Shown here: piece by piece, positions 21,704 through 29,387 of the stretch
Layout of the letters: the number at the start of each line of letters is the position of its first letter
Numbering within the stretch: position 1 is the first letter of the stretch
Assembly (NCBI GenBank): GCA_017394515.1
Contig: JAFPXY010000039.1
Location: forward strand, 1-38,914
From: Bacillota bacterium
Lineage (GTDB): Bacteria; Bacillota; Clostridia; Peptostreptococcales; Anaerovoracaceae
DNA length: 38,914 bases
Reading direction: 5' to 3'
Notes under the pieces: generated by a model
Seen by the model: the letters and a program-made list of their open reading frames with translations, nothing else
The model's database searches: none
What the model was told of the DNA's origin: nothing
Translations under genes and position numbers: made by a program

Positions 21704-22891
21704 ATGATTACCTCAAAGGAACTGGAGTTGCTATTTGACAGCAACAGTTTTATGGAGATAGGTGAGAAGCAGGAGTGCTCCGTAATTACGGGCTACGGCA
21801 CCGTAGACGGAAGGCTTGTCTACGCCTTTCTTCAGGACAGAGAGATAGCCGGAGGAGCTTTTGGAGTTACCTGCGGCAATAAGATCTCAAAGATATATAA
21901 GCTTGCCTTCAAAGCCAAAGCCCCCGTGGTTGGCTTCCTGGATTCCACAGGTTTCCTCATAGAAGATGGCAGCCTGGGACTCGATGCTTTTAATAAAGTA
22001 TATTCCATGGCAAGCGCAGCAAGTGACAGCCTCCTTCAGATCATGATCACAGGAGAAGAATGCCTGGGTCAGATGCAGGGCCTGGCACAGATGGCGGATT
22101 TCACCTTTGAAGGAAAGGACATCAAGGACGCTCTTTCAAAGGCCAACGAAGTGATCCGCACCATGCCGCCCTATAGCGGAGCTCTGCAGGATCAGTATGA
22201 TACCGCAGACGATCTCAACCGCTTAAATGAAGGAATAGCCGGTAAGAAAGCTTCCGGAAGAGAGATTTTAAAAGAGATCTCCGATGATGGCTTCCTTCTT
22301 GAAATGGAGGAAGACAAGGCTCCATGTTTTACCACAGGCTTTGTCAAATTAAACGGCCTCATGGTAGCAGCTATGGCAAATAATGAAACTGAGAAGGGAA
22401 GCACCGTGGGCTTTAAAGCCCTTGTTAAAGCCTTAAAGCTCATAAGGACTGCCGTCAAGTTTGACCTTCCCATCGTTAACGTTTCCAATACGGAAGGCTT
22501 TTCAAAGAATGAAGATCCTGAGCTCATGGCTTGGGCTTCAAAGGAAGTGGCTGATGCCTTAATCAATGCCCACGTACCCAAGGTCAACCTGATCACCGGT
22601 AAGGTCATGGGAGGCATCTACAGCGTCATGAACGGCAGAAACGGTTCAAGCGATCTTACCTTCATCTGGAAGGACGCTTATGTAAGCATTCTGGATCCTA
22701 AGGTTGCTGCAGAACTTCTCTACGGTCCTCTGGAACTGGCCGACGTACAGCCTAAGACTGACGAATATATCAGAGACTTCGCTTCCGCTTGTGCACTTGA
22801 AGCCAAGGGACTCGCTGACAAGGTCATCGATCCTGAGGACAGCAGAAAGTATCTTGTAGGAGCGCTGGAGACCTACGCTAACATATTTTAG
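21704..22891 (+). CDS. Shortened carboxyltransferase (12S/MmdA-like)
   Basis: A crotonase-fold carboxyltransferase of 395 residues, about 100 shorter than MmdA or the 12S subunit. It begins at the strand matching SFMEIGE...VITGYGTVDGRLVYAFLQD, so the usual N-terminal helix (about 30 residues) is missing. The family GGARIQEG motif reads STGFLIEDGS, and the GPxxGGxxY oxyanion loop is not recognisable (TGEECLGQMQGL). A stretch after it is also missing. The C-terminal half is better kept: TGFVKLNGLMVAAMANN, NTEGFSKNEDPE, KVNLITGKVMGGIYSVMN and YVSILDPKVAAELLYG. As first gene of an operon with gamma, biotin carrier, beta and OadA-like subunits, it is probably part of that complex. The acyl-CoA specificity, or whether it is still catalytic, is open. 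Confidence 0.82.
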   Translation: MITSKELELLFDSNSFMEIGEKQECSVITGYGTVDGRLVYAFLQDREIAGGAFGVTCGNKISKIYKLAFKAKAPVVGFLDSTGFLIEDGSLGLDAFNKVYSMASAASDSLLQIMITGEECLGQMQGLAQMADFTFEGKDIKDALSKANEVIRTMPPYSGALQDQYDTADDLNRLNEGIAGKKASGREILKEISDDGFLLEMEEDKAPCFTTGFVKLNGLMVAAMANNETEKGSTVGFKALVKALKLIRTAVKFDLPIVNVSNTEGFSKNEDPELMAWASKEVADALINAHVPKVNLITGKVMGGIYSVMNGRNGSSDLTFIWKDAYVSILDPKVAAELLYGPLELADVQPKTDEYIRDFASACALEAKGLADKVIDPEDSRKYLVGALETYANIF

Positions 22892-22900
22892 GAGGTCGCC

Positions 22901-23227
22901 ATGTCTTTAGGAGAAGTATTGATCAAAGCACTTTCCGATACTCTGATGGGTATGGGCACCGTGTTCCTGATACTCATAATAATCAGCTTCATCATAAGCC
23001 TCTTCAAATACATAAGACCTAAGGAACAGGCAGCACCGGCACCCCAGCCGGAAGCCCCTAAGGCAGTTGAAGTCACAGATGAAGATGATGAGATCGCAGC
23101 GGTCATCATATCAGCCATCATGATGGCAAAGGAAAGAGAAAGAGCCGCCCTGGCATTATCAGGGGCAGCTGCCACCGAGAGTGGTGAACCTAAGTATATA
23201 GTCAGATCCATTAAGAGAAGAAGATAG
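22901..23227 (+). CDS. OadG-family gamma subunit of a sodium-pump decarboxylase
   Basis: A 108-residue protein with one N-terminal membrane helix (GMGTVFLILIIISFIISLFKYI, about 17-38). An Ala/Pro linker and a charged cytoplasmic tail with IAAVIISAIMMAKERERA follow. This is the usual layout of the small gamma (or delta in methylmalonyl-CoA decarboxylase) subunit that holds the membrane and soluble parts together. AGGAGG lies just after the previous stop. The position between carboxyltransferase and biotin carrier matches known oad/mmd operons. Sequence similarity in this family is low, so the call rests on topology and context. Confidence 0.85.
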   Translation: MSLGEVLIKALSDTLMGMGTVFLILIIISFIISLFKYIRPKEQAAPAPQPEAPKAVEVTDEDDEIAAVIISAIMMAKERERAALALSGAAATESGEPKYIVRSIKRRR

Positions 23228-23237
23228 GAAAAGAATC

Positions 23238-23609
23238 ATGGAAAAATATATTGTAAGAATAAATGGAAAAGAATACGAAGTAGAGGTCGAGAAGGTTGGC
23301 GGCGGAGCTGATGCACCTGTAGCGGAAGCTCCTAAGCAGGAAGCACCTGCAGTCGAGGCTCCTAAGCCCAAGGCAGCACCTCAGGGCGCTGTTTCCGGTA
23401 ACGTACTCGAAGCCGGAGCTGCCGGTAAGGTCTTCAAGATCTTAAAGAAACCGGGAGACAAGATCACCAAGGGAGAGACAGTCATCATCCTCGAAGCCAT
23501 GAAGATGGAGATCCCCATGGTATCACCTTGGGAAGGAACCCTGGGAGAAGTCCTGGTTAACGAAGGACAGCCTGTAGAAGCAGGAGACAGACTTGCTATC
23601 ATCCAATAA
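23238..23609 (+). CDS. Biotin carrier subunit
   Basis: A 123-residue biotin carrier. The first 20 residues ([20 protein letters not shown]) match the usual start. A flexible Ala/Pro/Glu linker (about 24-50) follows, and then the biotinyl domain with EAMKM at 86-90, where K89 is the biotin site. It shuttles carboxybiotin between the carboxyltransferase and the membrane decarboxylase. It is like the 1.3S or gamma subunit of transcarboxylase and methylmalonyl-CoA decarboxylase. It is a separate gene here because the OadA-type protein downstream has no biotin domain of its own. Confidence 0.96.
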   Translation: MEKYIVRINGKEYEVEVEKVGGGADAPVAEAPKQEAPAVEAPKPKAAPQGAVSGNVLEAGAAGKVFKILKKPGDKITKGETVIILEAMKMEIPMVSPWEGTLGEVLVNEGQPVEAGDRLAIIQ

Positions 23610-23626
23610 GTATAAGAGGAAATAAT

Positions 23627-24751
23627 ATGGAATATATCAGTGAAACATTAAGCAATCTGCTGGGACAGACTGCCTTTATGAACCTGACGCTGGGAAACTT
23701 GCTGATGGTGGTAGTGGCATGTGTTTTGCTGTACCTGGCAATAGTAAAGGAGTATGAGCCCTTACTGCTTTTGCCGATAGCCTTCGGTATGCTTCTCGTG
23801 AACCTCTATCCTCCTATCATGGATGAGGGAGGGCTCCTGAACTACTTCTTTAAACTGGATGAATGGACGATCCTGCCTTCTCTGATATTTTTGGGAGTAG
23901 GAGCGCTCACGGACTTCGGACCATTAATCGCCAACCCTAAGAGTTTCCTTCTCGGAGCGGCAGCCCAGTTCGGAGTTTTCGGAGCTTATCTCATGGCCAT
24001 GCTTTTGGGATTCAGTGCAGAATCCGCAGCAGCCATTGGAATCATCGGCGGAGCGGACGGCCCTACATCCATCTTCCTGGCCATGAAGCTGGGACAGAAG
24101 GCCATCATGGGACCTATAGCTGTAGCGGCTTATTCCTACATGGCTCTGGTACCCATCATCCAGCCACCCATCATGAAACTTTTCACCACAGAAGAGGAGA
24201 GAAAGATCAAGATGGAACAGCTGAGACCGGTATCCAAGAGAGAGAGGATACTGTTCCCTATAATCGTAACCATCGTGGTTTGCACCTTACTGCCTTCAAC
24301 TGCTCCGCTCATCGGTATGCTCATGCTGGGCAACCTCTTCAGAGAGTCCGGAGTAGTAAGACAGCTTCAGGAGACAGCATCCAATGCCCTCATGTATATT
24401 GTAGTCATCTTCCTGGGAACCTCCGTGGGAGCTACGGCTTCTGCAGAAGCTTTCCTAAAGTGGACTACAATCAAGATCATAATACTCGGCCTCATAGCCT
24501 TCGCCTTCGGTACTACTGCCGGAGTGCTTTTCGGCAAGATCATGTGCAAGGCTACCGGCGGCAAGATCAATCCACTTATCGGTGCGGCTGGCGTATCCGC
24601 AGTGCCTATGGCGGCTCGTGTAGCCCAGAAGGTAGGCGCTGAAGCAGATCCCACCAACTTCCTTCTCATGCACGCCATGGGACCCAATGTGGCGGGAGTT
24701 ATCGGTACAGCTGTAGCGGCAGGCGTATTTATGGCTATTTTCGGCGTATGA
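23627..24751 (+). CDS. Sodium-pump decarboxylase beta subunit (OadB/MmdB/GcdB)
   Basis: An integral membrane protein of 374 residues with about 9-11 hydrophobic segments. It decarboxylates carboxybiotin and exports sodium. The family signatures are [19 protein letters not shown] (about 87-105), the [13 protein letters not shown] loop (about 137-149) with the Asp implicated in sodium and proton handling, and [20 protein letters not shown] near the C-terminus. OadB, MmdB and GcdB are too alike to say which acid is decarboxylated. It follows the biotin carrier by 17 nt and is part of the same operon. Confidence 0.95.
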   Translation: MEYISETLSNLLGQTAFMNLTLGNLLMVVVACVLLYLAIVKEYEPLLLLPIAFGMLLVNLYPPIMDEGGLLNYFFKLDEWTILPSLIFLGVGALTDFGPLIANPKSFLLGAAAQFGVFGAYLMAMLLGFSAESAAAIGIIGGADGPTSIFLAMKLGQKAIMGPIAVAAYSYMALVPIIQPPIMKLFTTEEERKIKMEQLRPVSKRERILFPIIVTIVVCTLLPSTAPLIGMLMLGNLFRESGVVRQLQETASNALMYIVVIFLGTSVGATASAEAFLKWTTIKIIILGLIAFAFGTTAGVLFGKIMCKATGGKINPLIGAAGVSAVPMAARVAQKVGAEADPTNFLLMHAMGPNVAGVIGTAVAAGVFMAIFGV

Positions 24752-24782
24752 TCCCGACAGTAGCGGTTTAAAGGAGATACTC

Positions 24783-26186
24783 ATGACAGATAAACGATTA
24801 AAGATAGTTGAGACCGTTTTAAGAGACGCTCACCAGTCTCTGGCGGCCACCAGAATGAGAACCGAAGACATGCTGCCCATCCTGGAAAAGATGGACCAGG
24901 TAGGCTATCATGCCATTGAATGCTGGGGCGGAGCCACCTTCGACGCCTGCCTGAGATTTTTGGATGAAGATCCCTGGGACAGACTGAGAGCTTTGAGAAA
25001 GGGCATGCCAAACTCCAGACTCCAGATGCTCTTAAGAGGGCAAAACCTTTTAGGATACAGACATTATGCCGATGACGTAGTGGAGTACTTCGTTCAGAAG
25101 TCCATCGCTAACGGCATCGACGTCATCAGGATCTTCGACGCCTTGAACGACGTCAGAAACCTGGAGACATCCGTAAGAGCTGCCAAGAAGGAAGGCGGCC
25201 ACGTGCAGATCGCATTTTCATACACCCTTGGCGACGGATATACCAAGGAGTACTGGATGGGCCTCGCAAAGGACATCGAGTCCATGGGAGCTGATTCCCT
25301 CTGCATCAAGGACATGTCCGGACTTATGATACCTCAGGCTGCGGACGAGCTGATCCCGGCTCTTAAATCCGTGGTCAAGATACCCATCGAACTTCACACC
25401 CACTGCACCTCCGGGGTAGCTCTCATGACATATATGAGAGCCATCGACCAGGGCTGTGACATCGTAGACACCGCCATCTCCCCCTGGGCCATGGGAACTT
25501 CCCAGCCTCCTACGGAGGTCGTTTGCAAGGCTTATGAAGGTTCAGATAGAGATCCGGGCCTGGATCAGGACCTTTTGGCAGAAATTGCCGATTACTTCAG
25601 ACCGGTACAGGAGAAGTACATCAAGGCAGGCACCATCGATCCTAAGGTACTGGGAGTGGATATCAAGGCTCTGAGATATCAGGTGCCCGGAGGCATGCTC
25701 TCCAACCTGGTATCCCAGTTAAGAGATCAGAACGCGTCAGAAAAATTCTATGATGTGCTCCGCGAGATACCCAGGGTAAGAGATGATCTCGGAATGCCTC
25801 CTCTGGTAACACCTTCATCCCAGATCGTAGGTACCCAGGCGGTACTTAACGTCCTCATGGGAGAGAGATATAAGGTAATGAGCCAGGAGACCAAGGCCAT
25901 CTTAAGAGGTGAATACGGCAGGACCATGAAGCCCTTCAACCCAGAAGTCCAGAAGAAGGCTTTGGGAGACGAAGAGCCCATCACCGTGAGACCTGCGGAT
26001 CTTTTGGCACCGGAGCTCGACAAGCTGAGAGAGGAGATCAAGGCTTACTCCATCCAGGACGAGGACGTACTGAGCTACGCTCTCTTCCCCAAGGTAGCCG
26101 TGGACTTCTTCAAGAATCGCCAAATCAAGATGGCAGGTCTTAATCCGGAATTGGTAGATTCAAAAAATAAGGCATATCCGGTATAG
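24783..26186 (+). CDS. Oxaloacetate decarboxylase alpha / transcarboxylase 5S-type carboxyltransferase
   Basis: A 467-residue HMGL-fold carboxyltransferase. Metal and pyruvate/oxaloacetate site residues are visible: LRDAHQSLAATRM (R14, D15), the expected carbamylated lysine K176 in CIKDMSG, and H205 and H207 in ELHTHCTSG. The C-terminal region (about 300-467) is the conserved carboxylase domain (YQVPGGMLSNL). It ends without a biotin domain, as in the 5S subunit of transcarboxylase and in split oxaloacetate decarboxylases. AAAGGAGA lies before the ATG. As last gene of the operon it supplies the oxaloacetate/pyruvate half-reaction. Together with the 12S-like first gene this could be a transcarboxylase coupled to a sodium pump. 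Confidence 0.93.
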   Translation: MTDKRLKIVETVLRDAHQSLAATRMRTEDMLPILEKMDQVGYHAIECWGGATFDACLRFLDEDPWDRLRALRKGMPNSRLQMLLRGQNLLGYRHYADDVVEYFVQKSIANGIDVIRIFDALNDVRNLETSVRAAKKEGGHVQIAFSYTLGDGYTKEYWMGLAKDIESMGADSLCIKDMSGLMIPQAADELIPALKSVVKIPIELHTHCTSGVALMTYMRAIDQGCDIVDTAISPWAMGTSQPPTEVVCKAYEGSDRDPGLDQDLLAEIADYFRPVQEKYIKAGTIDPKVLGVDIKALRYQVPGGMLSNLVSQLRDQNASEKFYDVLREIPRVRDDLGMPPLVTPSSQIVGTQAVLNVLMGERYKVMSQETKAILRGEYGRTMKPFNPEVQKKALGDEEPITVRPADLLAPELDKLREEIKAYSIQDEDVLSYALFPKVAVDFFKNRQIKMAGLNPELVDSKNKAYPV

Positions 26187-26203
26187 TAATCGAGTCCCAA
26201 ATG

Positions 26204-26212
26204 TGATATAAT
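26204..26212 (+). promoter_or_regulatory. Extended -10 promoter of murC
   Basis: TGATATAAT, identical to the decarboxylase operon -10, with a weak -35. The expected start is near 26219. Confidence 0.65.
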
Positions 26213-26223
26213 ATATTTTACAG

Positions 26224-26241
26224 TTGCGGGCAGGACCGCAA
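26224..26241 (+). promoter_or_regulatory. 5'-leader hairpin of murC
   Basis: TTGCGG (26224-26229) pairs with CCGCAA (26236-26241) with a 6-nt loop GCAGGA, about 5 nt after the predicted transcript start. Confidence 0.4.
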
Positions 26242-26277
26242 TATGCCTTAACGATAATTTTCCGGAGGAAATAATCA

Positions 26278-27651
26278 GTGTTTGACCTTAAACAATACAA
26301 GAACATTCATGCCATTGGAATAGGCGGTATCGGCTTAAGCGCCATCTGCGAGATACTCCTTGCAAGAGGCTACAAGGTCAGCGGTTCCGACATGAAGGAA
26401 TCCGAGATGACCGATAAATTGGCCAAGATGGGCGCCAGAGTATTTTTGGGCCACAGAGCCGAAAACGTAGAGAATGCGGATCTTTTGCTCTACACGGCAG
26501 CTATCAGCCAGGACAATCCGGAGCTGGTAAGAGCTAGGGAGAGAGGCATTCCTTGCCTTTCAAGAGCAGAGATGCTGGGCTATCTCATGGACGAGTATAA
26601 GAACAGCATAGCCATCTCAGGAACTCACGGCAAGACCACCACCACATCCATGGTAGCTCTCATCATGGAGCACGCTGACCTGGATCCAACCATCCTGGTA
26701 GGAGGCAATCTGGGAGAGATCGGCGGAAACTGCCAGGTAGGTACTTCCGAGTACTTCGTAACAGAAGCTTGCGAGTACGTGGACAGCTTCCTGAGCCTCA
26801 AACCCAGGATCGAGATCATCTTAAACATCGATTCCGATCATCTGGACTATTTCAAGGATATCAACCAGATCGTCCGCTCCTTTGACAGATTTGCCAAACT
26901 GGTTCCCCAGGACGGCATGATCATAGCTTACGAGGCTAATCCCTTCGTAAACCAGGTAACCAACGGACTTAACAACGTGGTGACCTTCGGTCTTAACGAT
27001 AACTGCGATTACGCCGGCAAAAATATCCGTTTCGACGAGAACGGCATGCCGGGCTTCGACGTATTCTCAAAGGGTGAATATCTGGCTCATGTGGATCTTC
27101 AGGTACCCGGCGAGCATAACGTGCTTAACGCACTGGCCGCCTTTGCCTGCACCCACCAGCTGGGAGTGAGCGAAGATGTCATCGCCAAGACCCTTCACAG
27201 TTATACCGGAACTCAGAGACGTTTCGACATCATCGGAGTGACCGATTACGGCGTGAAGATCATCGACGACTACGCGCATCATCCTACAGAGATCAAGGCT
27301 ACACTCAAAGCTACTAAGAACGTTCCTCATAACGAGCTTTGGGTCTGCTTCCAGCCTCATACCTATACCAGGACGCTGGCTCTCTTTGAAGAGTTCGCAG
27401 ATGCTTTCACTGAAGCTGATCATCTGATCCTTGCGGAGATATACGCCGCCAGAGAGAAGAACATCTACAAGATTTCATCAGAGCAGCTCATGGAAAAGAT
27501 CAAGGAGAAACATCCTGAAGCTGATGTTACATACATCGATAACTTCGATGCTATGGCAGAATATATTAAAAATCACGCATCCAAGGGAGATATGGTCATC
27601 ACCATGGGAGCGGGAGATATCTACAAAGTAGGAGATCTTCTCCTCAAGTAG
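26278..27651 (+). CDS. murC: UDP-N-acetylmuramate-L-alanine ligase
   Basis: An ATP-dependent ligase that adds L-Ala to UDP-MurNAc in the cytoplasm, the first step of the peptidoglycan stem peptide. The 457 residues show the N-terminal Rossmann motif GIGGIGLSAICE (about 14-25), the Mur ligase P-loop GTHGKTTTT (115-123), the NIDSDHLDYF motif, and the C-terminal DDYAHHPTEIKATLKA and FQPHTYTRT. The start is GTG with GGAGG about 9 nt upstream. It has its own promoter, separate from the decarboxylase operon, and is followed by prs. Confidence 0.97.
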   Translation: MFDLKQYKNIHAIGIGGIGLSAICEILLARGYKVSGSDMKESEMTDKLAKMGARVFLGHRAENVENADLLLYTAAISQDNPELVRARERGIPCLSRAEMLGYLMDEYKNSIAISGTHGKTTTTSMVALIMEHADLDPTILVGGNLGEIGGNCQVGTSEYFVTEACEYVDSFLSLKPRIEIILNIDSDHLDYFKDINQIVRSFDRFAKLVPQDGMIIAYEANPFVNQVTNGLNNVVTFGLNDNCDYAGKNIRFDENGMPGFDVFSKGEYLAHVDLQVPGEHNVLNALAAFACTHQLGVSEDVIAKTLHSYTGTQRRFDIIGVTDYGVKIIDDYAHHPTEIKATLKATKNVPHNELWVCFQPHTYTRTLALFEEFADAFTEADHLILAEIYAAREKNIYKISSEQLMEKIKEKHPEADVTYIDNFDAMAEYIKNHASKGDMVITMGAGDIYKVGDLLLK

Positions 27652-27722
27652 GAGGGATCCCGTCAAAGAGTCATTTATACGATAATCCAATCGTTTGATT
27701 AAGAAAGGTGAGGTACAATAAA

Positions 27723-28676
27723 TTGAAAAACGGAGTATACACAGATTACAAAGTTTTCACATGCAATTCCCATCCCGAGCTTGCCGAAGAGATCGCAAGC
27801 ATCATGGGTAAACCCTTAGGTAAAGCAACAGTCACCAAGTTCAGTGACGGCGAGATCTCAGTAAACATCTGGGAGACCGTAAGAGGCGTAGACTGCTACA
27901 TCGTTCAGTCCACCTGTGACCCAGTAAATGATAATCTCATGGAACTTCTGATCATGATCGATGCCATGAGAAGAGCATCTGCCGGAAGGATCAACGCCGT
28001 TATCCCTTACTATGGATACGCCAGACAGGACAGAAAGGCTAAGGCCAGAGATCCAATCACATCCAAACTGGTAGCCAACATGATCATGGCAGCCGGCGCA
28101 GACAGAGTAATCACCATGGATCTCCACGCAAACCAGATCCAGGGATACTTCGATATTCCCGTAGACCATCTGGTAGGAATGCCTATTCTGGCTAACTACT
28201 TCAAGGAAAAGAATCTGGAAGATCTCTGTGTTGTATCTCCTGACCACGGTTCAGTGACCAGAGCCAGATCCCTGGCTGAAGTTCTCAATTGCCCCATCGC
28301 CATCATCGATAAGCGTCGTCCCGAGCCCAACAAGAGCGAGATCATGAACATCATCGGTGATATCGAAGGCAAGAACTGCATCATCATGGACGACATGATC
28401 GATACAGCAGGCACTATCTGCAACGCAGCCAAGGCTATCAAGGACCTGGGAGCTAAGACAGTATATGCAGGCGCTACCCACGCAGTACTTTCCGGACCCG
28501 CCATCGACAGGATCAGAGATTCCGTCTTTGAAGAGATGGTTCTCCTTAACACCATTCCTCTTCCTGAGGAAAAGAGGCTTCCTAATATGAAGACAATCTC
28601 CGTAGCTCCTCTCTTTGCGGAAGCCATGACAAGAGTCCACAACAATGGCTCTGTATCAGCTTTATTCGACAAATAA
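27723..28676 (+). CDS. prs: Ribose-phosphate pyrophosphokinase (PRPP synthetase)
   Basis: The enzyme makes PRPP from ribose-5-phosphate and ATP for nucleotide, His and Trp synthesis. About 317 residues carry the family landmarks: [21 protein letters not shown] at the start, [24 protein letters not shown] (ATP loop), the [19 protein letters not shown] stretch, and the PRPP loop [16 protein letters not shown]. The start is taken as TTG, since AAAGGTGAGG lies 9 nt before it. A GTG 15 nt upstream is inside that ribosome site and so is unlikely. The product's ligand is also the effector of PurR, encoded nearby. Confidence 0.95.
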   Translation: MKNGVYTDYKVFTCNSHPELAEEIASIMGKPLGKATVTKFSDGEISVNIWETVRGVDCYIVQSTCDPVNDNLMELLIMIDAMRRASAGRINAVIPYYGYARQDRKAKARDPITSKLVANMIMAAGADRVITMDLHANQIQGYFDIPVDHLVGMPILANYFKEKNLEDLCVVSPDHGSVTRARSLAEVLNCPIAIIDKRRPEPNKSEIMNIIGDIEGKNCIIMDDMIDTAGTICNAAKAIKDLGAKTVYAGATHAVLSGPAIDRIRDSVFEEMVLLNTIPLPEEKRLPNMKTISVAPLFAEAMTRVHNNGSVSALFDK

Positions 28677-28686
28677 TGAACTTTAT

Positions 28687-28722
28687 CTGTACTCCCGTCA
28701 AACCCGGGAGTACAGTATTTTT
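28687..28722 (+). terminator. Terminator after prs, abutting the pth start
   Basis: An 11-bp perfect stem (CTGTACTCCCG 28687-28697 with CGGGAGTACAG 28705-28715) is followed by TATTTTT. The ATG of pth comes only 6 nt after the T-run. Confidence 0.85.
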
Positions 28723-28727
28723 GAGAT

Positions 28728-29387
28728 ATGTATATAATCGCCGGCCTGGGCAACCCGGGCAAAAAATACGAGCACACTCGTCATAACATGGGCTTCCTGG
28801 CTCTGGACCTTCTGGCTGACAAGTACGGCATCAAGGTGGACAGACTGAAGTTCAAGGCATTAACGGGGGAGGGCAGGATCGAAGGAAAGAAGGTGCTTCT
28901 GGTGAAGCCCCAGACCTACATGAACCTCTCCGGAGAATCCATCAGGGATGTGATGCACTTCTACAAGGAACCCATCGAGAACCTCATCGTAATCTACGAT
29001 GATATCGATATACCTGAAGGTACCCTGAGAATCAGACCCAAGGGTTCCGCAGGTACTCATAACGGTATGAGAAACATCATCTACCTCCTGGGAGAGGATG
29101 AATTCCCCAGGATCAGAGTAGGTATCGGGGGAGAGAGAAGATCAGACCTGGTGGACTACGTCATAGGACGAGTCACGGAAGGTGAGGCCGACGTACTTTG
29201 GGAGACCCTGAACAAGGCCGCTGAAGCCGCCGCTGATATAGTTATAAACGATGTGACTCATGCCATGCAGGAGTATAATATCAAGCCCAAACGCTTGAAG
29301 AAGGAAAAGGAGAAGGCTGAAGAAGAAGCAAAGACCGAGGAAACACCCGAGGCCGTATCCGTAACGCCCTCCGACCCTAAAGAATAA
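28728..29387 (+). CDS. pth: Peptidyl-tRNA hydrolase
   Basis: It releases tRNA from stalled peptidyl-tRNA. The N-terminus MYIIAGLGNPGKKYEHTRHNMGF fixes the start; N9 and catalytic H19 correspond to N10 and H20 of the Escherichia coli enzyme. KPQTYMNLSGES and IYDDIDIPEG (catalytic Asp) follow, with GSAGTHNGMRNI further on. After about residue 186 there is an extra charged tail rich in Lys and Glu that most relatives lack. Only a weak GAG stands before the ATG and a terminator hairpin directly precedes it, so its expression signals are unusual. It is followed directly by mfd, as in Bacillus where pth and mfd are neighbours. Confidence 0.97.
   Translation: MYIIAGLGNPGKKYEHTRHNMGFLALDLLADKYGIKVDRLKFKALTGEGRIEGKKVLLVKPQTYMNLSGESIRDVMHFYKEPIENLIVIYDDIDIPEGTLRIRPKGSAGTHNGMRNIIYLLGEDEFPRIRVGIGGERRSDLVDYVIGRVTEGEADVLWETLNKAAEAAADIVINDVTHAMQEYNIKPKRLKKEKEKAEEEAKTEETPEAVSVTPSDPKE

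Noticed and set aside
24280-24642. A second frame of 120 codons inside the beta-subunit gene
   Set aside because: The beta-subunit frame has clear family motifs throughout; this alternative frame is Arg/His/Ser-rich without any family pattern.
26224-26241. A CsrA target in the murC leader hairpin
   Set aside because: The loop contains GGA, but one GGA in a short hairpin is weak evidence and no CsrA gene is seen here.
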